From NCBI GenBank assembly GCA_009777335.1, contig WRMC01000002.1, positions 62,001 to 126,000 on the forward strand: DNA of 64,000 bases, read 5' to 3'. Origin of the DNA: Treponema sp. (lineage in GTDB: Bacteria; Spirochaetota; Spirochaetia; Treponematales; Breznakiellaceae). Position 1 is the stretch's first letter, and each line of letters starts with the position of its first letter. Of this stretch, positions 9,491 to 17,420 are shown in pieces. Under the pieces are notes generated by a model that saw only the letters and a program-made list of their open reading frames with translations, had not been told where the DNA came from and made no database searches. The position numbers and the translations under genes were made by a program.

Positions 9491-10950
9491 GCCCTGTCAT
9501 AGACCCCTCCCTGCAAAACCTGGACGAGCTTTTCCCCCAGGAATTTTCCGATGAAGAAAAGGCCCAGGCCAAAACGCTGTTCTTAAAAAACCTTTCCCTG
9601 GAGGCCCACCGCTTTTACGGGGGAAAAATGCAGACCCTCCCCAAGAGCGGCATCTACGGGTTTAACTGGTTCAATGTCTGGTATACCCCCGGGGTCTCGC
9701 GGATCTCTACGGAGATCCGGGATGATGCTGATGCTTCTTTTGCCCTCTCCAACCGGGGGAACCTGGTGGCCGTGGTGTCCGACTCTACCCGGGTCCTGGG
9801 GGACGGGGACTGCGGCCCCGCAGGGGGATTGGGCGTTATGGAAGGAAAGGCCATGCTCATGAAGTACCTGGGCGGGGTCGATGCGGTGGCCCTCTGTCTG
9901 GATTCCCGGGGGGCCGATGGAAGGAATGACCCCCAAAAAATTATCGACTTTGTAAGGATGGTTCAGCCTTCCTTTGGGGCTATCAACCTGGAAGACATAA
10001 GTCAGCCCAACTGCTTTAAGGTCCTGGACGAATTACGGGAGACCTGTGAAATCCCGGTCTGGCATGATGATGCCCAGGGCACCGCCTGCATTACCCTGGC
10101 GGCCCTCATCAATGCCCTGGAGCTGGCGGGGAAGACCCTCGCCCAGGCGAAGATAGTGCTCCTGGGGGCTGGAGCCTCCAACACCACCGTCGCCAGGCTC
10201 ATCCTGGCCAGCGGGGGCAACCCTTCAAAAATGATTGTCTTTGACAGCCGGGGAAGCCTTCATCAGGGCCGGGATGATATTAAGACAGACCCTTCACATT
10301 ACCGGAAGTGGGAGATCTGCCAGAGCACCAATCCCGGCCGGGTGCTGGCTATTGAAGAGGCCTTGCAGGATGCGGATGTGCTCATTGCCCTTTCCCAGGC
10401 AGGCCCCGACACGGTGAAGCGGTCCTGGGTGCGTTCCATGGCCCAGAAGGCCATAGTCTTTGCCTGTGCTAATCCGGTCCCGGAAATCTGGCCCTATGCC
10501 GCCAAGGAAGAAGGGGCCTTTATCGTAGCCACCGGGCGGGGAGACTTTCCCAACCAGGTGAACAATTCGGTATGCTTTCCGGGGATTTTAAAGGGAGCCC
10601 TTCTGGTGGGGGCCAGGAAGATAAGCGATGCCATGGTGATCCGCTGCGCCCATTCCATTGCGGAGTATTCCCGCCGGCGGGGTATTAGCCCTGACAATAT
10701 TATTGCCAACATGGAAGAGACCGAAGTCTTTGCAGAGGAAGCAGCCGATGTAGCCATGGCGGCTATTGAGGAGGGTCATGCCCGGATCATCCTCAGCAGG
10801 GAAGAGGTCTACCGCCGGGCCAGGGCAGATATAGATGCAGCCCGGGCCATGACCGAGGACCTAAAACGGCTGGGGCATATTAAAGAACCCCCGGCAGAGA
10901 TACTCCACAAGGCCCTGGAGGATGCCATAGCCGGGATCCGGGGCAGTTAA
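9487..10950 (+). CDS. NAD(P)-dependent malic enzyme
   Basis: 487 aa. It decarboxylates malate to pyruvate, giving NADH or NADPH. Visible motifs are the malic N-domain (GFNWFNVWYTPGVS, SDSTRVLGDGD, GKAMLMKYLGG), the metal-binding INLEDISQPNCF and HDDAQGTA segment, and the Rossmann loop VLLGAGASNTTVARL. The length fits short prokaryotic malic enzymes without a phosphotransacetylase domain. Coupling to thrC is unusual and may balance pyruvate and oxaloacetate supply with aspartate-family synthesis, which is an inference only. Cofactor choice was not determined. Confidence 0.9.
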   Translation: MSPVIDPSLQNLDELFPQEFSDEEKAQAKTLFLKNLSLEAHRFYGGKMQTLPKSGIYGFNWFNVWYTPGVSRISTEIRDDADASFALSNRGNLVAVVSDSTRVLGDGDCGPAGGLGVMEGKAMLMKYLGGVDAVALCLDSRGADGRNDPQKIIDFVRMVQPSFGAINLEDISQPNCFKVLDELRETCEIPVWHDDAQGTACITLAALINALELAGKTLAQAKIVLLGAGASNTTVARLILASGGNPSKMIVFDSRGSLHQGRDDIKTDPSHYRKWEICQSTNPGRVLAIEEALQDADVLIALSQAGPDTVKRSWVRSMAQKAIVFACANPVPEIWPYAAKEEGAFIVATGRGDFPNQVNNSVCFPGILKGALLVGARKISDAMVIRCAHSIAEYSRRRGISPDNIIANMEETEVFAEEAADVAMAAIEEGHARIILSREEVYRRARADIDAARAMTEDLKRLGHIKEPPAEILHKALEDAIAGIRGS

Positions 10951-11023
10951 ATCTATTTAGCTCCATTTCAAAAATAGGGTGTACAATGGACTAGTCTGAC
11001 AGGTACATCTAAGGAGGCAAGGG

Positions 11024-12010
11024 ATGGCAAAGTATAAATGGGGAATCCTCGGGCCCGGGATGATAACCCACAAATTTACCGCCGGTTTAAAGGTCACGCC
11101 TGATGCGGAGCTTTATGCGGTGGGTTCCAGGGATCTGGGGCGGGCCGAGGCTTTTGCGAAGCAGCATGGCTTTGCAAAAGCCTATGGCAGTTATCAGGAA
11201 CTGGTGGAGGATAAGGAGCTCGATATAGTGTATGTGGCTACCCCCCACCCCCAGCACGAAGAAGCAGCCCTTCTCTGTTTGAAACATGGCAAGGGGGTGA
11301 TCTGCGAAAAGCCCTTTGCCGTGAACACGGCTCAAACCCGGCGGATGATAGATTGCGCCCGCAGCCAGGGGGTCTTTCTCATGGAAGCCATGTGGACCCG
11401 CTTTTTGCCGGCCATATGCAAGGTAAGGGAGCTACTGGCGGAGGACGCCATAGGCCAGGTCCGGCATGTCTACTCGGGTAATGGATTTAGAACAGAGGTG
11501 AGGCCCGAGAGCCGCCTCTTCTCTCTGGCCTATGGGGGCGGAGCCTTACTGGACATGGGGATCTACAACCTTTCCTTCTGTTCCATGATCTTCGGAAAAG
11601 CCCCCGCCAGGATCCAATCCCAGATCAGCATAGGCAGTACCGGGGTAGATGAAGAATGTTCGGCCCTCTTTTCCTATGATGAACATCAGAGCGCCCAGCT
11701 CTATACGGCCATACGGGTGGCCAACCGGCACGGGGCCCTTATCCTGGGAGAGAAGGGCAGCATCTATGTGCCCAATTTTGGCGGCGCCTCCTCTTTAACC
11801 CTCCAGAACCAGGAGGGGACCAAGGAGCTGGAGTTTCCCTACGAAGCTACGGGCTACCAGTTCGAGGCACAGGAGGTGATGCGGTGCCTGGACGAGGGTT
11901 TAAAAGAATCGGCGGTGATGCCCCTGGATGAGACCCTGGCCATTATTCAGACCATGGATCAGATAAGAAAGCAGAATGGGCTTCGTTACCCCTGTGACGA
12001 GGAAGGGTAA
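11024..12010 (+). CDS. Gfo/Idh/MocA-family oxidoreductase
   Basis: 328 aa. The N-terminal Rossmann fold has the dinucleotide loop GILGPGMITHKF, and the catalytic Lys lies in CEKPFAVN (about residue 97). The C-terminal alpha/beta substrate domain is typical of sugar or inositol dehydrogenases. A strong ribosome site AAGGAGGC precedes the ATG, and a TACAAT box lies at 10982-10987. It heads a plus-strand operon with the aldo-keto reductase and methyltransferase that follow. The substrate is probably a sugar or sugar derivative but is not identifiable. Confidence 0.85.
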   Translation: MAKYKWGILGPGMITHKFTAGLKVTPDAELYAVGSRDLGRAEAFAKQHGFAKAYGSYQELVEDKELDIVYVATPHPQHEEAALLCLKHGKGVICEKPFAVNTAQTRRMIDCARSQGVFLMEAMWTRFLPAICKVRELLAEDAIGQVRHVYSGNGFRTEVRPESRLFSLAYGGGALLDMGIYNLSFCSMIFGKAPARIQSQISIGSTGVDEECSALFSYDEHQSAQLYTAIRVANRHGALILGEKGSIYVPNFGGASSLTLQNQEGTKELEFPYEATGYQFEAQEVMRCLDEGLKESAVMPLDETLAIIQTMDQIRKQNGLRYPCDEEG

Positions 12011-12023
12011 GAGGAAGGTTAAT

Positions 12024-12977
12024 ATGAAGAGGTATACCTTACCGGGCCAGGGGAAGCATTTTTCCCAGGTTCTTATCGGTTGTGATCGGATGGGACTGGA
12101 TAACTATGCCGAAGCGGCTTCAGTCCTGGATACCGCCATGGAAATGGGCTTTAATGCCTTCGACCTGGCCTGGGTCTATGTGGGGGGTAATGCCGAACGG
12201 GCCCTGGGAAAATGGATGAAGGAGCGGGGAAACCGGGAAGAGGTCTTTATCCTGACCAAGGGGGCCCACCATAACGCGGACCGGAAAAAGGTGACCCCCT
12301 TCGATATTACTTCGGACCTCCACGATTCCCTGGCCCGCTTACAGACCAGCTATATAGACCTCTACCTGCTCCACCGGGACGACCCCAGCCAAGAGGTGGG
12401 CCCCATCATTGAGATCCTTAACGAGCACCAGAGGGCCGGAAAAATAAACGCCTTCGGGGGATCCAACTGGACCCACCAGAGGATCGCCGAGGCTAATGAG
12501 TATGCCAGGGCCCAGGGGCTGAACCCCATGGCGGCTTCGAGCCCCAACTATAGCCTCTGCGATCAGGTCGAAGACCCCTGGGGGGAGGGCTGTGTCAGCA
12601 TAGGGGGCGAGGCGGGGAGGGAAGCCCGGGCTTTTTATCAGGCCCAGGATATTCCGGTCTTTGCCTATTCCAGCCTGGGCCGGGGCCTTTTTTCCGGCCG
12701 GGTAAACCGGGACAACTATAAAGAAACCCTGGACGGGCCGGCCCTTAAAGCTTACGCCCATGAGCAAAACTTTAAGAAGCTGGATCGCTGCCAGGAAAAG
12801 GCCGCCGAACGGGGAGTCAAGATCCCCCAGATCGCTCTGGCCTATTTATTAAATCAGCCCTTTAAGGTCTTCCCCCTGGTGGGGGCCTTTTCCCGGCAGG
12901 AGCTGGAAGAGACCGCCCAGGCGGCGGGGATCTCCCTAGCAGACCATGAGCGGATCTGGCTAGAGTCGGGGAACTAG
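12024..12977 (+). CDS. Aldo/keto reductase
   Basis: 317 aa. NADPH-dependent (beta/alpha)8 reductase. The catalytic set is visible: Asp and Tyr in FDLAWVYVGGN, Lys in FILTKGAHH, His in YLLHRDDP. The YajO/YhdN-like C-terminus (AYSSLGRGLFSGR, then PLVGAFSRQELEE) is present. I choose ATG 12024 because AGGAAGG lies just upstream; an ATG 48 nt earlier sits inside the preceding gene. One nt separates its stop from the next ATG. It probably acts with the preceding Gfo/Idh dehydrogenase on a carbohydrate. Confidence 0.88.
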   Translation: MKRYTLPGQGKHFSQVLIGCDRMGLDNYAEAASVLDTAMEMGFNAFDLAWVYVGGNAERALGKWMKERGNREEVFILTKGAHHNADRKKVTPFDITSDLHDSLARLQTSYIDLYLLHRDDPSQEVGPIIEILNEHQRAGKINAFGGSNWTHQRIAEANEYARAQGLNPMAASSPNYSLCDQVEDPWGEGCVSIGGEAGREARAFYQAQDIPVFAYSSLGRGLFSGRVNRDNYKETLDGPALKAYAHEQNFKKLDRCQEKAAERGVKIPQIALAYLLNQPFKVFPLVGAFSRQELEETAQAAGISLADHERIWLESGN

Positions 12978-12978
12978 G

Positions 12979-13752
12979 ATGGACAGCTATGCGGAGCTTA
13001 ATGCCCAGGCCATAGACCGGTGGGTAGGCAAGGGCTGGATTTGGGGGATCCCCATGGGGCCCGAGGAATTCGCCCGGGCCAAAGCCGGAGACTGGAAGGT
13101 CCTTCTTACCCCCCTCAAGCCCGTGCCCCAGGAATGGTTTCTTCCCTTTTTGAAGGAGGGCAGCTTAAAGGGAACCCGCCTTCTGGGCCTGGCCTCGGGG
13201 GGCGGCCAGCAGATGCCCGTTTTTTCCGCCCTGGGGGCGGAATGCACCGTGCTGGATTATTCGGAGCGGCAGCTAGAGTCGGAGCGCCTGGTGGCCCAGA
13301 GGGAGGCTTACGATATTACTCTGGTCCGCGCTGACATGACGAAGCCCCTCCCCTTTCCTGATGGGAGCTTTGACCTTATTTTTCACCCCGTATCCAACTG
13401 CTACATCGAGGATGTTAACCATGTCTGGCGGGAATGCATGCGGATCCTGCGATCGGGCGGGGTCCTCCTGGCAGGGATGGGTAACGGGGTGAGCTATCTC
13501 TTTGATGATGAAGACCCCCTAAGGGTTGTACACAAGCTGCCCTATAACCCCTTAAAAAACCCGGAGCTCTATAAAAAGAGTATGGAAGACCCCGAGGACG
13601 GGAGCATCCAGTTTTCCCACACCCTGGAAGACCAGCTTGGGGGGCAGTTAAGGGCGGGCCTAACCCTTAGGGACCTTTACGAGGATTTTGATACCGAAGG
13701 GGTAGGGGAGTACTACCCTACCTTTTGGGCCTCCAGGGCAGTTAAGCCCTAG
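12979..13752 (+). CDS. Class I SAM-dependent methyltransferase
   Basis: 257 aa. Motif I is GLASGGGQQM (about residues 74-83), the acidic end of strand 2 is TVLDYSERQL, and motifs II/III are FDLIFHPVSNCYIED and LRSGGVLLAG. This is the UbiE/Methyltransf_11 type. The acceptor is unknown. Homologous proteins are common as stand-alone genes in spirochaetes and firmicutes, so its place at the end of a reductase operon gives no firm clue. Its TAG overlaps the stop of the convergent GH31 gene in a shared CTAG. Confidence 0.85.
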   Translation: MDSYAELNAQAIDRWVGKGWIWGIPMGPEEFARAKAGDWKVLLTPLKPVPQEWFLPFLKEGSLKGTRLLGLASGGGQQMPVFSALGAECTVLDYSERQLESERLVAQREAYDITLVRADMTKPLPFPDGSFDLIFHPVSNCYIEDVNHVWRECMRILRSGGVLLAGMGNGVSYLFDDEDPLRVVHKLPYNPLKNPELYKKSMEDPEDGSIQFSHTLEDQLGGQLRAGLTLRDLYEDFDTEGVGEYYPTFWASRAVKP

Positions 13753-15758
13753 AAAAGGTCTTTTCCTTCCCTGGACAAGAGGGGAAGGCTTAAAAAGCTG
13801 TGTTCCTCGGTGTACCAGCGGCCCCCGCTAAGTTCTTCTCCTGTTAAAAGGCGTTTCCACTTCCCCTCGGGGAGATAGTAACTGACGATCCCATCTTCGC
13901 TAAAGACCGGGGCCACCAGGAGGTCCGGGCCCAGCATGTATTGGCGGTCCAGGTATTCGCAGGCCGGGTCCTGGGGGAACTCGAGGAACATGGCCCTCAT
14001 GACGGGGATTCCCTTTTCGACCGCTTCCTGGGCGGTTCTTAAAATGTAGGGCATGAGCTTTATTTTTAACTCGGTGAAGAAACGGCAGACCTCGGTGGAT
14101 TCATCATCTACGTTCCAGGGGACCCTATAGGAGTTGGATCCATGGAGCCGGGAATGGGAGGAGAGGAGCCCAAAGGCCAGCCAGCGCTTAAAGAGGGCCG
14201 CGTTTGGGGTGCCCTCAAAACCGCCTATGTCGTGGCTCCAGAAGCCGAAGCCCGAAAGACAGAGGGAGAGGCCTCCCCTAAGGGTTTCGGCCATGGCTTC
14301 AAAGGTAGATTCGCAGTCACCGCCCCAGTGGACTGGATAACTTTGGCCCCCCGTGGTGGCGGATCGGGCAAAGAGGCAGGCTTCGCCCTTGCCCCGTTTT
14401 TCTTCCAGCAGTTCAAAGACCGCCTTGTTAAACAGGAGGGGGTAGTAGTTATGATGCCGGGTGGGATCTCCCTGGTCAAAGTAGGTAGCATCGGCGGGGA
14501 TCCGCTCACCAAAGTCAGTTTTAAAGCAGTCTACTCCCATGTCTAGGAGTTTTTGCAAGTAAGAGAGGTACCATTGGACTGCCCAGGGGTTGGTAAAGTC
14601 CACTATGGCCATACCGGCCTGCCAAAGGTCGCTTTGGTATACATCGCCGTTTTGCTTTTTTAAGAAGAACCCCCTCTCTTTTCCTTCATTAAAAAGGGGA
14701 GACCTTTGAGCTATATAGGGGTTGATCCATACGCAGATCTTTATCCCCTTGGCTTTAATCCGGCTCAGCATGCCCTTGGGGTCCGGAAAGGTTTCCCTGT
14801 CCCAGGCAAAGTCGCACCAGTTAAACCCTTTCATCCAAAAACAGTCAAAGTGAAACACAGAGAGGGGGATCTTCCGTTCCTCCATGCCGTTGATAAAACT
14901 CATCACCGTTTTTTCGTCGTAGGAAGTCGTAAATGAAGTTGATAACCAAAGGCCATAGCTCCATTCAGGGAGCTGTGGGGGCCGGCCTGTCAGGGCAGTG
15001 TATAGTTCGAGGATGGCTTTTGGGTGGGGGCCGTAGATGATGTAGTACTCGAGCACCTCCCCGGGGACAGAGAACTGGACCCTGGCGGTTTTTTCACTCC
15101 CAATTTCCAAAGATACTTTGCCGGGGTCATTAATAAAAATGCCATAACCCCGGTTAGTCATGTAGAAGGGTACGTTTTTATAGGCCTGCTCACTGGCGGT
15201 CCCTCCGTCGGCGTTCCAGATATCTACGACTTGGCCGTTTTTTATAAGGGGGCCGAACCGTTCACCCAGGCCATAGACCAACTCTCCTACGGAAAGGTTT
15301 AATTCTTCCTTTACAAAGCCGCCCAGATCCTTATCGATCATGTAGCCGGTGGACTTGCTCTCGTTTTTGGTGAGGACCCTTCCTTCACCTATGAATTCAT
15401 TGTACCAGTCTTCTCCCTTTCTTACCTTTACGCTCAGGTCGCCGCTTTCCAGGGAGGCGCCTTCTTTCGTTATGCGCACCCTGGGGTTGTATCCTGTTTG
15501 GCGGTGGAGCTTAAATTGAGGGCCCCTGTTAAGGCCCCCTTCGTGGTGGGAGATCCGGACCCTGATGATGTTTTTCATGGGGCTGGAATACCGGATGGTT
15601 AAGAGCATGGTGTTTAGGGTGTTTCCCCGTTCCTGGACCGGTTTTTCCGGAGCGTAGACCACCAGTTCGCCGTCGGCTTCTTCGATCTCGTAGACCGAGT
15701 TGGCAAAGTGCGGGCTTATGCCTTCTTTAACGAGCCAGTATCCATTGGTAAATTTCAC
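13749..15758 (-). CDS. yicI: Alpha-xylosidase/alpha-glucosidase, GH31 (YicI-like), short C-terminus
   Basis: 669 aa. It removes alpha-linked xylose or glucose from oligosaccharides. The nucleophile Asp is in CFKTDFGERIP, identical to the YicI signature, and the acid/base Asp is in HWGGDCEST. There is an N-terminal beta domain, and no signal peptide. The start is GTG preceded by AAGGAGG. E. coli YicI is 772 aa, and here the protein stops near where the distal C-terminal beta-sandwich of YicI would begin. The end coincides with the overlapping convergent stop codon, so the last domain is missing. Confidence 0.9.
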   Translation of the reverse strand: MKFTNGYWLVKEGISPHFANSVYEIEEADGELVVYAPEKPVQERGNTLNTMLLTIRYSSPMKNIIRVRISHHEGGLNRGPQFKLHRQTGYNPRVRITKEGASLESGDLSVKVRKGEDWYNEFIGEGRVLTKNESKSTGYMIDKDLGGFVKEELNLSVGELVYGLGERFGPLIKNGQVVDIWNADGGTASEQAYKNVPFYMTNRGYGIFINDPGKVSLEIGSEKTARVQFSVPGEVLEYYIIYGPHPKAILELYTALTGRPPQLPEWSYGLWLSTSFTTSYDEKTVMSFINGMEERKIPLSVFHFDCFWMKGFNWCDFAWDRETFPDPKGMLSRIKAKGIKICVWINPYIAQRSPLFNEGKERGFFLKKQNGDVYQSDLWQAGMAIVDFTNPWAVQWYLSYLQKLLDMGVDCFKTDFGERIPADATYFDQGDPTRHHNYYPLLFNKAVFELLEEKRGKGEACLFARSATTGGQSYPVHWGGDCESTFEAMAETLRGGLSLCLSGFGFWSHDIGGFEGTPNAALFKRWLAFGLLSSHSRLHGSNSYRVPWNVDDESTEVCRFFTELKIKLMPYILRTAQEAVEKGIPVMRAMFLEFPQDPACEYLDRQYMLGPDLLVAPVFSEDGIVSYYLPEGKWKRLLTGEELSGGRWYTEEHSFLSLPLLSREGKDLF

Positions 15759-15790
15759 CTCGTCCTCCTTTATACGCCAAAAGCGGGGTC

Positions 15791-16192
15791 CTAAATCTTT
15801 CCAAGAGTAAAGTTTCCCAGTATTTTAAATCGCTGAATATCGCACCATTCTACCCCCAGGTCCCGGTCGGGAAAGTACACAGGAAGAAGCTCCCTGACCT
15901 TGGCGGCGGTTGCTTCGTAAATGATGCGGCGGTCTTCCTCGCAGACCTTATCCAGGGTGGCCATTTTAACCTCGATGATATAGCCCCGGCCCAGTTTGGA
16001 CCCAAAGCCCGGTGTAAAATTCACCCCCACGTTAAAAAGGCCATCTGCTTCGGGGTTAGCGGTGGCCCCCCGGGCGGGCCGCACCGGGTGCAGGTCGTAG
16101 AGATGACCATAGTGATCTTCGATGTGGTGATCCACCTCATCAAAGAGGGACTTCATGGTTTCATCAAACATGACGGTTCGGGGGTGCCACAT
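15791..16192 (-). CDS. Small protein of unknown function
   Basis: 133 aa, cytoplasmic, no recognised family. Visible features are an acidic/His-rich N-terminal helix (DEVDHHIEDHYGHLYDLHP), a glycine-rich middle (GVNFTPGFGSKLGRGYIIEV) and a helical C-terminal half. The EVK-containing strand (GYIIEVKMATLD) is weakly reminiscent of small nuclease or ligand-binding folds, but I would not assign one. It has its own near-consensus promoter inside the end of the YcaQ-like gene and appears to be translated from a leaderless mRNA. The gene follows polA and the YcaQ-like gene on the same strand. Confidence 0.65.
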   Translation of the reverse strand: MWHPRTVMFDETMKSLFDEVDHHIEDHYGHLYDLHPVRPARGATANPEADGLFNVGVNFTPGFGSKLGRGYIIEVKMATLDKVCEEDRRIIYEATAAKVRELLPVYFPDRDLGVEWCDIQRFKILGNFTLGKI

Positions 16193-16198
16193 AAGGTA

Positions 16199-16227
16199 AG
16201 TATATTACTCAAATTCCGAAAGTGCAA
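16199..16227 (-). promoter_or_regulatory. Promoter of the 133-aa gene, exactly leaderless
   Basis: On the minus strand: TTGCAC (16222-16227), 17-bp spacer, TATACT (16199-16204), then 6 nt and the ATG at 16192. Both hexamers are close to consensus and there is no Shine-Dalgarno sequence. This is the clearest example of the pattern seen across the window. Confidence 0.7.
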
Positions 16228-17420
16228 TTCTTCGGCTTCGGAACTTCAAGGTAATCAGCAAAGACTTCCAGACCCCGCCTGAGGGCAGATGTCATACCCT
16301 TCTTTTCCGCGGCGCCTGCATTCTGGGTCTTTTCTTCCCACCACCAGCTTTTTATTTCCAGGGGCTTACCCTTTTCCGGCCTGGCGGGCTCGCAGCGGCC
16401 TATGAAGGAATTTTTGTATAGGATGGGTAACACATAGTAACCGTATTTTCTTTTTTCCTGGGGGGTATAGACCTCCCAGGTGTATTCAAAATTGAAGACC
16501 CTTTTAATCATGCCCCTGTCCCAGATGAGGTTGTCCAGGGGAGCAATAAAGCGGGCGGTTTCATCGTAGTTTGGTTTTTTGTTAAGGAGGGCCTTCCCCT
16601 TCGCGGGGATATAAAAAGTCTCCTTTAGTTCCGGGACCTCCAGGGGGAGGATGAGCTTCTTTTCAACCAGATCGTTACATATTTGTTTTCGCAGATCCAT
16701 GTTTCCTAGATAATACCCCAGCCAGCCGCCGCCGCCTCTTAACCAGGCGGCCCCCAGGCCCTTAATGCGGCGGAGGAAGTACCACTCAAAAAATTCGGCA
16801 TCGCTTTTAAAGGGGTCCGGGGCTTCCCGAATTTTTTTTGGGTAAAGCCGCTCGATTAAATCGTAGGTCTTCTGGGCGTTTTTCTTGCTGTGGACCCCTA
16901 GCTCCCCCGCCTGATAAAGGTAGTCCATGGCGGCCCCCGAGACCTGCCTATGGCCCCAGGAATTCGCCTCCGTGGGTCCCAGCTTCAACTCCCGGGCCGC
17001 CAGGGGGCCCTGCTTCTTTATGGCCTGTTTGATCTCCTTAAGGGCTGACAGGGCTTCTTCCTGACCCCGGTACCTTAGGGTTCCCTGGGCATCGTTTTTT
17101 TGTCGTTGGCGTATCCGTTTAAAAGAGGGCCAGTCGCCCATGGTGTAGACCGACATCTCCTTGTCCCAGCCGTCGATTAGGTGCCGGTCCTTATAGAGGA
17201 GGTCGTAGAGCATGCTCCGCCTGTAGCCCTGAACCCTCGATTGCAAAACCAGATCGGTGTTCCGGCCTACCACATCAAGGACATCGTATTGAATACAACC
17301 CAGGGTTTTAAACACTTTTTTGACCCCTTCTTTTTGATTTAAGTGTTTAAAAGAATCCAGGGAATGGTACTGCACGAGGAAGCTGCGGAGTTCTTCAACA
17401 GAGATGGACGGGGGTTTAAT
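16209..17420 (-). CDS. YcaQ-like winged-helix protein (HTH_42 family), predicted ATT start
   Basis: About 403 aa. Members of this family include the E. coli interstrand-crosslink DNA glycosylase YcaQ. Diagnostic strings are CIQYDVLDVVGRNTDLVLQSRV, then LIDGWDKEMSVY and FIAPLDNLIWDRG (around the QxD-type region). The first ATG/GTG-type start is GTG at 17375, but the conserved N-terminal helix (ISVEELRSFL) reads in frame upstream of it. Before that there is no ATG, GTG or TTG back to an in-frame stop inside polA. ATT at 17420, sharing a base with the polA TAA and preceded by GGGGGG at 6 nt, is the best start. A DNA-repair role beside polA is plausible. Confidence 0.8.
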   Translation of the reverse strand: MKPPSISVEELRSFLVQYHSLDSFKHLNQKEGVKKVFKTLGCIQYDVLDVVGRNTDLVLQSRVQGYRRSMLYDLLYKDRHLIDGWDKEMSVYTMGDWPSFKRIRQRQKNDAQGTLRYRGQEEALSALKEIKQAIKKQGPLAARELKLGPTEANSWGHRQVSGAAMDYLYQAGELGVHSKKNAQKTYDLIERLYPKKIREAPDPFKSDAEFFEWYFLRRIKGLGAAWLRGGGGWLGYYLGNMDLRKQICNDLVEKKLILPLEVPELKETFYIPAKGKALLNKKPNYDETARFIAPLDNLIWDRGMIKRVFNFEYTWEVYTPQEKRKYGYYVLPILYKNSFIGRCEPARPEKGKPLEIKSWWWEEKTQNAGAAEKKGMTSALRRGLEVFADYLEVPKPKNCTFGI

